From G963668655 sp963668655 (GTDB taxonomy: Bacteria > Myxococcota_A > SURF-8), in contig CAXXPQ010000001.1 in the NCBI GenBank assembly GCA_963668655.2, positions 558,001-622,000 on the forward strand: a stretch of DNA of 64,000 bases, written 5' to 3'. The position numbers and the translations under genes are program-made. How positions within the stretch are numbered: position 1 is the first letter of the stretch; every line of letters starts with the position of its first letter. Positions 45,001 through 52,897 of this stretch are shown piece by piece. Under the pieces are notes generated by a model. That model made no database searches, was not told the DNA's origin, and saw only the letters and a program-made list of their open reading frames with translations.

Positions 45001-46251
45001 CTCGGGTCGGAAGCCCGTGACAACCTCGAAGGAAGGACTGGCGTACGTGATGCCGAGAGCCATGTCGGTAATCATGACCATATCGGAAATATGGTCCGCA
45101 ATCTGCCGAAGCAGCCGTTCCTTTTCGGTCAGCTCATCGTATGTTTTGCGCATCTCGGTGATGTCCGTGGCGATGACGAGTACGCGCGTGATTTTTTCGG
45201 CTTCGAAAATGGGTTGGATACGCGCCAGGATGTGAACATCCTTTTCGAAAGGAATCTCGAATTCCTCGGATCGGCCGTGTTCGAAGCAACGATCGATCCG
45301 TTCCCTGATGGATTCCACGGTTTCCGGCGGCAGATATCGCCAATACGGCAAACCCTCCAGTTCGCTTGCCGGCGGATGGAAAGGCAATGTCCGGTTCATG
45401 GAAAGGATATTCCGGTCCTCGCCGATGATAATCAGAATGTCCGGCGAATTTTCGAACTGGGTCCGCAAAAGACTCTCGGATTCTCTCAGTTTTTTTTCGG
45501 CGCGCAGCTTTTCCGAAATGTCCCGGATGATGACCTGAACGATGGGGCCCTCTTCCGTATGTACCGCGGAGAGCGTGGTTTCCGTATCGAAGACCTCGCC
45601 GTCCAGACGCCGATGCCGATTTTCGAAACGGAGCGTCTCGCCGGCGATCGCCCTGACGCGGCTTTGAGGGATCATTTCCTTCACGGAATGGCCGTCGGGT
45701 TGCACCTCGGCATTAAGTTCCAACGACGTTCTGCCGATCAGTCCGCCCCTTTCAGCCCGAAAGATGATTTCCGCGCCGCGATTGGCGCGCACGACCAAGC
45801 CGTCCTTGAAGAAAATCAAGGCATCATTGGAATTATCGAGCAAGGCCTTGTGGAGAGCTTCGCTCTCGATACGCAACCGGCATTCCTCTTTCAGTTCATG
45901 GACGTCGCTGACGAAACCGACGATGGTATCGATGCTGTCGTCCGGGAGATACGACGCCCAGGCGTTCATGGAAACGGCAAGATGGCTTCCGTCCTTGCGG
46001 ATAAAGACCGTCTCGCAATTTTCCACCCGCCCGTGGGCGCGAAGAACGGCAAGCAGTTTGGCTTCCCGGTCCTCCTGAAAGGCGTATATCCTTTGCACCT
46101 CTCCCTCAACCCGGCGCATCATTTCTTCCGGAGAATCGTATCCCAGCATCCCTGAGAAGGCCCGATTGATTTCGAGAATTTCGCCATTGGGCCGGGTCTG
46201 AAATACTCCGATGGGAGCTTCCGCCACTAGTTTCTCGTATTTGTCACCCAT
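42100..46251 (-). CDS. Hybrid sensor histidine kinase with about eight PAS domains and a receiver
   Basis: Soluble signalling protein of 1383 residues with no membrane helix. I count about eight consecutive PAS/PAC units (about residues 5-120, 130-250, 255-365, 375-500, 505-630, 635-750, 755-870 and 880-1000). The seventh has a Cys cluster (HSCQEGFCHLSGATCPA) that could bind a metal or sense redox state. The kinase core follows: HisKA box GGVAHDFNNLLTGI, N box NLATNAAES, DSGIGM, FDPFYSTK, GRGLGLAAVFGI. A C-terminal receiver has ADDE and the phospho-acceptor in IVLDLTMPNMGG. No output domain or partner gene is adjacent; the neighbouring gene diverges. The start ATG at 46251 leads straight into the first PAS domain. 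Confidence 0.92.
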   Translation of the reverse strand: MGDKYEKLVAEAPIGVFQTRPNGEILEINRAFSGMLGYDSPEEMMRRVEGEVQRIYAFQEDREAKLLAVLRAHGRVENCETVFIRKDGSHLAVSMNAWASYLPDDSIDTIVGFVSDVHELKEECRLRIESEALHKALLDNSNDALIFFKDGLVVRANRGAEIIFRAERGGLIGRTSLELNAEVQPDGHSVKEMIPQSRVRAIAGETLRFENRHRRLDGEVFDTETTLSAVHTEEGPIVQVIIRDISEKLRAEKKLRESESLLRTQFENSPDILIIIGEDRNILSMNRTLPFHPPASELEGLPYWRYLPPETVESIRERIDRCFEHGRSEEFEIPFEKDVHILARIQPIFEAEKITRVLVIATDITEMRKTYDELTEKERLLRQIADHISDMVMITDMALGITYASPSFEVVTGFRPEDLLGKNILEFMHPDDRDRVHTTVKIALASSTSERDQLRIRTKDGSYTWIEAVGKTIFDEDGQPMGGVFSSRDITARHMLEEELRVSGEWFRSVVENVNDIIYTLTPDGNFQYVSKHWNEALGHEISDVVGHSFLPFVHPEDQPTCLGILEQVLRTGKKAGPVEYRVRHANGEWRWHSSKIGLIIGQNGQPLAVGIASDITDQRAAERVLRRQRANLSALVENTLDLVWSIDRDYRLITVNSAFRRAFRVIHGGNVESGMSILDALPESLRDTWQERYDQALAGRSVTTENTYDIDGREVILDTAINPIRTDDGEIVGVTCFSRDATRRKKAEIKLAEREQWLQAILSTIQAGVLVLDPAKRLIIDTNEAFCRLTGKTKDEIVNHSCQEGFCHLSGATCPARVSPKGFSNIEQVFYNAKGEQKHVLRSMSPVSSKEGLVFIECIVDITTHKQAEEALRKSQESLAQAQALAKLGSWELELPHGKMSISNETYRIFGVDPSDYLPSLDNFLRRAFGNARETIEKIIEEGSVHKRSGMEDLKVSREDGREIHVQVQYRPVLDPEGNAVRLVGTVQDITERKRVEEEQRQMEARLQESQRLESMGILAGGVAHDFNNLLTGIIGNLSIAKIDIPERSPISETIDDIEQAALQAADLSKQMLAYSGKGHFIMNPLSLSDVVDGMRKLLKTTIPHNVTVTYDLRPGLMEVEADSGQMKQVLLNLATNAAESHQQQDGNIHIRTGVSEYRKADLEGVFCGEDLPEGLYTYLEVQDSGIGMTEAEVGKIFDPFYSTKFTGRGLGLAAVFGIVRGHRGGIAVTSAPGEGTSVRVLLPTIRKKWSSRTRERLQAVKSKNGVVLVADDEVIVRKMARKALERFGYEVVTANDGREALDRFREREDDLTAIVLDLTMPNMGGEEALVEIRSHNKKIPILLASGYSGTTLSERLQSKGATGFLEKPFNPMDLIKQLKEM

Positions 46252-46549
46252 CGCCGTCCATCGATCCTCTTGCGCCCAGGTGTCTGTCCGTTCGTTTTCA
46301 CGTCCGTTCCGTCCGGAAACGCATTCGTCTCCAGATTCGAACTCTATTCAAGTATCGGCACATTCCCAAGAGAATTTGGCTGAAAGCGGACGATTAATCG
46401 GCGTGGATGGAAAGCGAGTCGCCAAGTCCGGCATTTCGCGTTTCCTCCACGCGGAACGAGGATGCGCAAAGAGCTTGTCGCCGCCCGGAATCCTGTGGTA
46501 CATTTTGACCATGAACGGGATTTCATTGCGAAGCCGAAGGGGGAAAAAC

Positions 46550-47554
46550 ATGCTGTGGATCCGGAAGATCCAGACTTTCCTCATGTTTTTCGCCTGTGCG
46601 TTTCTCCTCGGGCCGCACTTTTCCATTGGGGCGGAACCTGTCGCTGCATCGGAAGCCCGCGTCCCCACGGAGATCTTCGCGCCCGGCGCCGCCCAACCGG
46701 ATGAAATCACGCCGGAAACGTCGTCCGCGCCCGAAGACGTCCCTTCGGCGGAGTCCGCATCGAAACCCATGGCGGAACCCTCATCGGAATCCGCGCCAAA
46801 GTCCGAGATAGAACCCCAAACGCAGCCTCAACCCCCGGAAATCTCCGAAGAAAAGGCGGCTAAGCCCGCCGGTGCGGATCCGCTGGATGCTCTCCAGGAC
46901 CGTTACGTGCGCCTGATGACCGACCGGCTGCTTCTGCTCTTCCGCACGACGAAACTGAAAAACCCGTTGTTGAATGTGGCTTTGACTCACCTGATCGTGG
47001 AATTTCTGGTGCTGGATCGATTGCGGCATCCCGAACGGGAAGCGCCGTTATCCTTCGAAAAATCCGTAGCCATACGCATAGCCATGTTTCGGCGGCTGCC
47101 GGATGAAAGCGCCGTGGAAACGGCGAATCCTCCGCCCGACCCCGAAAACGCCCGAAGCGACTCGGCGACGGTGCGCCGCTACGGCGTTCGTTTTCCGCTG
47201 AACATGCGCACCGAACGGGATCGGCTGGCGGCGCTGATCCTGCTGTGGATGGAAGAAAACGACAAGGATATCCGGACGTTGACGGAAGAATACCGCCGGG
47301 CCGCCCGCGAACGATGGCCCGGATCGGAAGACGATTGGAACGCGGCGCGAACGGCTGCGGGCCGCCTTTCGGAAAAGTCGCTTGCGGATCTTTCCAAGCG
47401 CAAGGAACGCGCCGTCTTTTCCCTGCGCTGGGGCAAGCTCGATCGTCCCGTCCGGAAAGCCGTGGGTACGGGAACGCCCCTCGATCCGCTGCCCCTGCTT
47501 TTTTCGCAACGTTCCTCCGAATCGAAACGGAGCCCGTCACACATCGGAGATTGA
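46550..47554 (+). CDS. Secreted protein of unknown function
   Basis: Exported protein of 334 residues that I do not recognise. Signal peptide MLWIRKIQTFLMFFACAFLL...SIGA is followed by a Pro/Glu/Ser-rich, probably disordered linker (about 30-115), then a helical, highly charged domain (RYVRLMTDRLLLLFRTTKLKNPL; LAALILLWMEENDKDIRTLTEEYRRAARERW). The ATG at 46550 has AAGGGGG upstream and places the signal peptide at the N-terminus; in-frame ATGs further upstream add non-signal sequence. Its stop codon is 5 bp from radA, so the two may be transcribed together although no functional link is apparent. 298 bp separate it from the divergent hybrid kinase, with no feature I can support. Confidence 0.65.
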   Translation: MLWIRKIQTFLMFFACAFLLGPHFSIGAEPVAASEARVPTEIFAPGAAQPDEITPETSSAPEDVPSAESASKPMAEPSSESAPKSEIEPQTQPQPPEISEEKAAKPAGADPLDALQDRYVRLMTDRLLLLFRTTKLKNPLLNVALTHLIVEFLVLDRLRHPEREAPLSFEKSVAIRIAMFRRLPDESAVETANPPPDPENARSDSATVRRYGVRFPLNMRTERDRLAALILLWMEENDKDIRTLTEEYRRAARERWPGSEDDWNAARTAAGRLSEKSLADLSKRKERAVFSLRWGKLDRPVRKAVGTGTPLDPLPLLFSQRSSESKRSPSHIGD

Positions 47555-47558
47555 CCCC

Positions 47559-48926
47559 ATGGCCAAAGCACGGACCGTCTTCACCTGTCAGACCTGCGGT
47601 CACCAGTCTCCGAAACTGATGGGACGCTGCCCGGAATGCAAAAGCTGGAACAGCTACGTTGAGGAAACCTACGAGGATCCGGCCTCCCGCGACGATCCCC
47701 GGCGACGCAGGCGCATTTCCGGAGGCGACGAGCGTCCCCGGCCCATCACCGAACTGGACGCCGACGCCGAACCGAGGCTTCTGTCCGGCATCGCGGAGTT
47801 CGACCGGGTGGCCGGCGGCGGGCTGGTGCCGGGCTCGGTGCTCCTGGTCGGCGGCGCGCCGGGGGTGGGCAAGTCCACGTTGATTCTACAGATTCTCTCC
47901 CGCCTGGCGGCTTCGGGCCAAGATGTCCTGTACGTTTCCGGAGAGGAATCGGCGCGCCAGGTGAAGCTGCGGGCCGACCGCCTGGGGGCGCTGGAAAAGC
48001 GGCTTTTCGTGGCGGCCCAGACGGATCTGGAGCGTATCGAGAAAATGGCTTCGGAGGCGCGCCCGGCGGTGCTGGCGGTGGATTCCATCCAGACCGTCTA
48101 CAACGGCGATATGCAATCCGCGCCGGGCAGCGTGGGACAGGTGCGCGAGTCGGCCGCGCGGATCATCGGTCTGGCCAAGCGTAGCGGTCTGGCCGCCCTG
48201 TTGGTGGGGCACGTCACCAAAGAAGGCTCGCTGGCCGGTCCCCGGGTATTGGAACACATGGTGGACGCCGTACTGACCTTCGAGGGCGACGGCGGGCACA
48301 GCTATCGCATTCTGCGCGCCACCAAGAACCGCTTCGGATCCACCAACGAAGTGGGTGTCTTCGAGATGCGCCGGGAGGGCCTGACGGAAGTGAACAATCC
48401 GAGCCAGCTCTTTCTGGCCGAGCGCCCCCTGGACGCCCCCGGCTCGGTGGTGACCGTTTCCGTGGAGGGCACCCGGCCTCTTTTGGTCGAGGTTCAGGCG
48501 CTGGTCTCGCCCACGAGCTTCGGCACGCCCCGCCGGACGTGCATCGGCGTGGATCCCAACCGGGTGGCGCTTCTGGCCGCCGTGCTGGAAAAGAAGGCCG
48601 GGTTCGACATGGTGGGGCTGGACATCTTCGTCAACGTGGCCGGGGGCGTGCGCCTGACCGAACCGGCCATCGATCTGGGTGTGGCCGTGGCGCTCGTCTC
48701 CAGTTTCATCGACAAACCCGTCCCCACCGATACCCTGGTCACGGGCGAAATCGGACTGACCGGAGAGGTGCGCTCGGTGGGGCAGCCGGAACTGCGCCTG
48801 ACCGAGGCCCGCAAGATGGGCTTCACCCGCGTACTGATGCCGTGCATGCGCGGGCTGAAAACGCCCGATGACATGCGCGTGGAGATGGTGAACGGTCTGT
48901 CCGACGCCATCGATCGGCTGTTCTGA
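47559..48926 (+). CDS. radA: DNA repair protein RadA
   Basis: RadA/Sms of 455 residues, the normal length, acting in recombination intermediate processing in the cytoplasm. The N-terminal zinc finger is CQTCGHQSPKLMGRCPEC (about 9-26); Walker A is GGAPGVGKST; the RadA-specific KNRFGSTNE motif is present; and the C-terminal third is the Lon-protease-like domain (DIFVNVAGGVRLTEPAIDL, TGEIGLTGEVRSV) without a catalytic role expected. The ATG at 47559 follows GGAGA, just before the zinc finger. The gene is 5 bp after the secreted-protein gene and 29 bp before the PHP gene. Confidence 0.96.
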   Translation: MAKARTVFTCQTCGHQSPKLMGRCPECKSWNSYVEETYEDPASRDDPRRRRRISGGDERPRPITELDADAEPRLLSGIAEFDRVAGGGLVPGSVLLVGGAPGVGKSTLILQILSRLAASGQDVLYVSGEESARQVKLRADRLGALEKRLFVAAQTDLERIEKMASEARPAVLAVDSIQTVYNGDMQSAPGSVGQVRESAARIIGLAKRSGLAALLVGHVTKEGSLAGPRVLEHMVDAVLTFEGDGGHSYRILRATKNRFGSTNEVGVFEMRREGLTEVNNPSQLFLAERPLDAPGSVVTVSVEGTRPLLVEVQALVSPTSFGTPRRTCIGVDPNRVALLAAVLEKKAGFDMVGLDIFVNVAGGVRLTEPAIDLGVAVALVSSFIDKPVPTDTLVTGEIGLTGEVRSVGQPELRLTEARKMGFTRVLMPCMRGLKTPDDMRVEMVNGLSDAIDRLF

Positions 48927-48955
48927 ACCCGGCGGAATCGCAAGGAAACTTCGTC

Positions 48956-49825
48956 ATGGAATGCATCGATCTGCACTGTCATTCCACTGCCTCGGACGGC
49001 ACCCGGACGCCCGCCGAGATCGTGCGGGAGGCGGTGCGGCTGGACCTGAAGGCGCTTTCCATCACCGATCACGACACCCTGGACGGTCTGGACGAGGCGC
49101 GTGAAGAGGCGAAACGTCTGGGATTGGAATTCATCGCGGGGGTGGAGCTTTCCCTGGGTCGCCAGGCCGACCGGCTTCATCTTCTGGGCTATCTCTTCGA
49201 CGCCGATAACGCCCCTTTTCGGGAGGCCGTGGACCGGCTGAAACACCGCCGCCATCGGCGCAATCGTCGCATGCTGGAACGCCTGCGGGAACTGGGCATC
49301 GTCATCGACGAAGACCGCATCGAGAAAGTCACGGGAAAACAGGGGGTTGCGGCGGGCATCGGGCGGCCGCACATCGCGCGGACGTTGCAGGCTGAAGGCG
49401 TGGTGGAAAGCGTTCCGGAAGCCTTCGAGCGCTTCATCGGGGAGGGCGCGCCCGCCTACGTTCCCAAGGAGTTGATGAGTCCGGCCGAGGGCATTCGCAT
49501 CATTCACGACGCCGGGGGTGTGGCGGTGCTGGCGCATCCGCGTTTCTGCGGGGCGGAAGGACCGGCGGAACTGGCGGAACTGGTGGCCCGGCTGGTCGCC
49601 CTCGGTCTCGACGGGCTGGAATGCCACTACAGCGACCACTCGGACGGCGAAACCGCCCAGTACCTCGGACTGGCCCGGCGCTTCGGGCTGTGCGTCACCG
49701 GCGGCAGCGACTTTCACGGCGAAGTGAAACCGGAGATCCGCCTGGGTGTGGGACGCGGAAATTTGCGAGTGGGCCGCCATTTGCTCGATGGACTGAAGGA
49801 CGCCAAGAAGCGCCGGTTCGGGTGA
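48956..49825 (+). CDS. PHP-domain phosphoesterase (YciV/RNase AM-like)
   Basis: Cytoplasmic PHP-family metal-dependent phosphoesterase of 289 residues. The metal-ligand motifs are DLHCHSTASDGT (residues 5-16), ITDHDTLDG, a Glu in AGVELS, HPRF and the closing GSDFHGE. It matches the TrpH/YciV group, whose E. coli member is a 5'-3' exoribonuclease (RNase AM) that also acts on 3',5'-bisphosphonucleotides; the precise substrate here is inferred from the group. The start follows AAGGAAACTTCGTC. It comes 29 bp after radA on the same strand, a common pairing by convenience rather than a proven pathway. Confidence 0.85.
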   Translation: MECIDLHCHSTASDGTRTPAEIVREAVRLDLKALSITDHDTLDGLDEAREEAKRLGLEFIAGVELSLGRQADRLHLLGYLFDADNAPFREAVDRLKHRRHRRNRRMLERLRELGIVIDEDRIEKVTGKQGVAAGIGRPHIARTLQAEGVVESVPEAFERFIGEGAPAYVPKELMSPAEGIRIIHDAGGVAVLAHPRFCGAEGPAELAELVARLVALGLDGLECHYSDHSDGETAQYLGLARRFGLCVTGGSDFHGEVKPEIRLGVGRGNLRVGRHLLDGLKDAKKRRFG

Positions 49826-49895
49826 GAGGATCGGCAGATAGGATGAGTATTTTTATTAGAGCTGGTCTCTGACCTGCTCTTCGAATTCATGCCGG

Positions 49896-49943
49896 GTCGG
49901 GAGACCCGACAGGAGACAAGAGGTTCAGGTCGGGAGACTTGAA
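49896..49943. terminator. Two hairpins with GTC-GGGA-GAC cores between convergent genes
   Basis: GTCGGG-AGA-CCCGAC (49896-49910) is a perfect stem, and TTCAGGTC-GGGA-GACTTGAA (49924-49943) repeats the same GTCGGGAGAC core and overlaps the end of lipB. They could terminate the two converging transcripts, but neither has a clear T-run. Confidence 0.4.
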
Positions 49944-50626
49944 TCAACAGAGAATTCCCCAACGAAACCGGCATCTTCCGCCATGGAAAGCCTGAAGACC
50001 TCCTCGAAGATGCGGGTCGTCCGCGTTGCGGCGTCTTTGACGGAAAGCGTCACGCCCAGGCGCGCCAGGCTGGTGACGCCCGTATCCGCTAACCCGCAGG
50101 CGGTAATCCAACGATAGTGGGAAAGATCCGTGTGGATGTTCAGGGCGAAACCGTGGGTGGCCGCCTGCCGGGAGACGTGCACGCCCACCGCGCCGATCTT
50201 GTCGTTTCCCACGAAGACGCCCCGCATGCCGTCGATGCGCCGGGCCTCCACGCCCTCTTCGCCGCAGAGCCGGATCATGACTTCCTCCAGGCCGGAGACG
50301 TAGTCCGGAATGTTCGGCTTGCCGATGCGCCCCAGGTGAACCACCGGATAGCCCACCAGTTGCCCGGGGCCGTGGAAGGTCACCAGCCCGCCCCTATCCG
50401 TGGGAACGATATCGTAACCCATCGATTTCAGTTCGGATTCCGACTTGTGGAAATAGCCGCTGGAATCGCGGCGGCCCACCGTGAAGGTGGGCGGGTGGCT
50501 TAAAAGGAGCAACCGGCCCGGATCGTTTTGAGAAGAGAGAAGGTTTTCCCGTACGCTTAATTGCAGCGTCCAGGCGCGCTGAAAATCCATTTCTCCAAGA
50601 AAGGTCCAGGGAAGCGTGGGAAGCAC
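49925..50626 (-). CDS. lipB: Octanoyltransferase LipB
   Basis: Lipoyl(octanoyl) transferase of 233 residues: moves octanoate from acyl carrier protein to lipoyl domains, the first step of lipoate cofactor synthesis, in the cytoplasm. Motifs in order are LLLLSHPPTFTVGRR, RGGLVTFHGPGQLVGYP (family RGGxxTxHGPGQ), the lysine in NDKIGAVGVHVSR and the catalytic cysteine in ITACGLADTGVTSL. The length is normal. lipA, which usually accompanies it, is not in the window. The next gene upstream is a phosphoesterase on the same strand, 4 bp away. Confidence 0.95.
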   Translation of the reverse strand: MLPTLPWTFLGEMDFQRAWTLQLSVRENLLSSQNDPGRLLLLSHPPTFTVGRRDSSGYFHKSESELKSMGYDIVPTDRGGLVTFHGPGQLVGYPVVHLGRIGKPNIPDYVSGLEEVMIRLCGEEGVEARRIDGMRGVFVGNDKIGAVGVHVSRQAATHGFALNIHTDLSHYRWITACGLADTGVTSLARLGVTLSVKDAATRTTRIFEEVFRLSMAEDAGFVGEFSVDSSLPT

Positions 50627-50630
50627 GGAA

Positions 50631-51362
50631 TCAGGAACCGCTGTAGAGGCGGGTGGCGAAATATTCGGGCAGTCCGGCGTTCAGGATCTTTTCCGCCGCC
50701 CGGTCGATGTCGTATTCCACCCGGTAGAATTCCACCCGGCGCGTGTCGGAATCCCAGACCACGAAACCGGCGCGGGGATCGTAATCCCGGGGCTGTCCCA
50801 CGGACCCGATGGCGATGGCGTATTTGCGATCCGGGCGCAGGGTCAGATTCTCGTCCGGAAGTTCAAGCACTTCGTCCGGAGAAAGTTCGAAAACCCGGCG
50901 CAGATGGGAGTGCCCCACGAAGGTCACGGATTGGATCATGTCGTAAAATCCATGGATGTTCTTGGCCTGATCCAGCGTGTACAAGTAATTGAATTCGTTT
51001 GGGGTTATCGGTTCTCCATGCACGTAGCAAACGCCGTCAAGAATCCGAAAATACGGCAGGTTTTTCAGGTAATCCATGTTGGCTTCGGTCAGACTTTCCG
51101 TGGTCCAGCGAAGCACCTCCCGGGCGGCGTCGTAGTAATATTGATAATCCATCTGCCCCGCCACGGCGGCATCATGGTTTCCCATGACCGTGAATTCGGA
51201 AAGCCCCCGGACCAGATCCATCACTTCGTTGGGACTGGCTCCGTAACCCACCAGATCGCCCAGACAGATGTATTTGTCCACCTTCAGACGGACGATAACG
51301 TCCAGAACGGCGGCCAGGGCTTCGTAGTTGGCGTGAATGTCTGAAATCAGGCCGATTCGCAT
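50631..51362 (-). CDS. Calcineurin-like metallophosphoesterase, YfcE/MJ0936 type
   Basis: Metal-dependent phosphoesterase of 243 residues. The calcineurin-like motifs are in order: MRIGLISDIHAN (DxH), YICLGDLVGYG (GDxxG), VMGNHD (GNH), then YVHGEP and FVGHSH. This is the YfcE/MJ0936 group acting on phosphodiesters of unknown natural type; YAIAIGSVGQPRDYDPRAGFVVWD is its normal C-terminal part. The ATG at 51362 with GGAG 6 nt upstream is preferred over a TTG four codons earlier. The stop is 4 bp from the lipB start, so both are probably co-transcribed. Confidence 0.88.
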   Translation of the reverse strand: MRIGLISDIHANYEALAAVLDVIVRLKVDKYICLGDLVGYGASPNEVMDLVRGLSEFTVMGNHDAAVAGQMDYQYYYDAAREVLRWTTESLTEANMDYLKNLPYFRILDGVCYVHGEPITPNEFNYLYTLDQAKNIHGFYDMIQSVTFVGHSHLRRVFELSPDEVLELPDENLTLRPDRKYAIAIGSVGQPRDYDPRAGFVVWDSDTRRVEFYRVEYDIDRAAEKILNAGLPEYFATRLYSGS

Positions 51363-51513
51363 GGGCGTCTCCAAGCGTCCGGATGACTTGTTCCTAAAAA
51401 GTGCAGTTTACATCGACATCTCCGGTTTCACAAGGAATTTTGTCATTCGGAAACGACGGGGGCTTTCGCCTCGTCCGCGTGAACGAACCCTCGGCGGCGG
51501 GAAAAACGGTTTT

Positions 51514-52893
51514 CTACGGTGCGTTTTCCTCCGTCCAGACGCGGAGGCGTTCCAGTTGCTCGTCCATGCTCTTTTCCGCCGGACCGCCGACCACGGCGCG
51601 ACGTTCCACGGCGGCGGAGAAATCCAGAGAAAACGCCTGGTCGCGAAGTTCCTCGAAACGTTCGGCGAGTTCGGAAGGCGGCACGTCGAGCAATCCCTTT
51701 CCGCGTTGCTCCAGTTCGGTCACGAGTTCCGCCACGACGGCGTGGGCCCGGCGAAACGGCATCCCGGCGGCGGAAAGGGCATCCGCCAGATCCGTGGCCA
51801 GAAGATCGGCGCTGAGCGCCCGTTCCATGTTTTCCGGAAAAAAGGTCGCATTTTCAACAGCTTTCGCGAAGACGCCCAGGCAAAGCCCGGCCGTGTCCAC
51901 CGAGTCGAAGAGCGCGGCCTTATCCTCCTGAAGATCCTTGGCGTAGGACAGCGGCACGCCCTTGGTCAGGCAGAGCAGGGTGGTGCAGTCGCCGATCACG
52001 CGGGCGGCCTTGCCCCGCACCAGTTCCATGGCGTCCGGATTGCGTTTCTGGGGCATCATGCTGGAACCGGTGGACCAGTCGTCGGAAAAACGCACGTAGC
52101 CGAAGGACGGGTGGCTCCAGATGACGAACTGTTCCGCGTAGCGGCTGAGATGCCCCGCCAGCACGGCGCAGGCCGCCGCCGTTTCCTGAGCCGCGTCGCG
52201 ATCGCTCACGGCATCCAGGGAGTTTTCCAGCACGCCCTCGAATCCCAGGGAATCCGCCAGCTTGCGGCGATCCACCGGAAACCCGGACCCGGCCAGCGCG
52301 CCGGAACCCAGGGGGCAGAGCGCGGCCCGGCGGCGGGCGTCGCCGATGCGACCGGCGTCCCGAATCAACGCGAAAGCCAGGGATGACAGGAAATGTCCCA
52401 AGGTAATGGGCTGCGCCGGTTGCAGATGGGTGGTTCCGGCCAGAAGCGTCTTTTTGTGTTCCTCGATTCGCGTGGCCAACACGCCGATCAGCGCGTGGAT
52501 GTCCCGATGCAAACGGTCGGCCGCGTCCATGAGAAACAGCCGCAGGTCGCAGGCCACCTGGTCGTTCCGGCTGCGTCCGGTGTGGATGCGCGCGCCGATG
52601 TCGCCCAGGCGTTCCGTCAACAGGCGCTCCACCAGGGTATGCACGTCCTCGTCGTCGGGAAGAGGATGGAACGCGCCGGACTCGTATTCTTCATGAATGG
52701 CGGAAAGTGCATCCGCCACGCTTCGAAACTCGTCCCGGGTGTAGATCCCCAGCCGCGCGAGTTCCCCGGCCCAGGCGCGGTTGGTGCGCAGATCCTGGGG
52801 AAGCAGCCGGATGTCCACCGGCAGCGAACGGTTGAGCGCGTCCATGAGCGCGTTCGGACGGCTTTTCACGCGGCCCTCGTACAGTGTCATCAT
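51514..52893 (-). CDS. argH: Argininosuccinate lyase
   Basis: Fumarase/aspartase-superfamily lyase of 459 residues splitting argininosuccinate to arginine and fumarate, the last step of the pathway. Landmarks are HTGRSRNDQVA, AGTTHLQPAQPITLGHFL and the signature GSSMMPQKRNPD, whose Ser is the catalytic base. The length is typical. Two ATG codons open the frame (52893 and 52890). It is the final gene of the arginine operon, 4 bp after argG. Confidence 0.97.
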   Translation of the reverse strand: MMTLYEGRVKSRPNALMDALNRSLPVDIRLLPQDLRTNRAWAGELARLGIYTRDEFRSVADALSAIHEEYESGAFHPLPDDEDVHTLVERLLTERLGDIGARIHTGRSRNDQVACDLRLFLMDAADRLHRDIHALIGVLATRIEEHKKTLLAGTTHLQPAQPITLGHFLSSLAFALIRDAGRIGDARRRAALCPLGSGALAGSGFPVDRRKLADSLGFEGVLENSLDAVSDRDAAQETAAACAVLAGHLSRYAEQFVIWSHPSFGYVRFSDDWSTGSSMMPQKRNPDAMELVRGKAARVIGDCTTLLCLTKGVPLSYAKDLQEDKAALFDSVDTAGLCLGVFAKAVENATFFPENMERALSADLLATDLADALSAAGMPFRRAHAVVAELVTELEQRGKGLLDVPPSELAERFEELRDQAFSLDFSAAVERRAVVGGPAEKSMDEQLERLRVWTEENAP

Positions 52894-52897
52894 GGTT

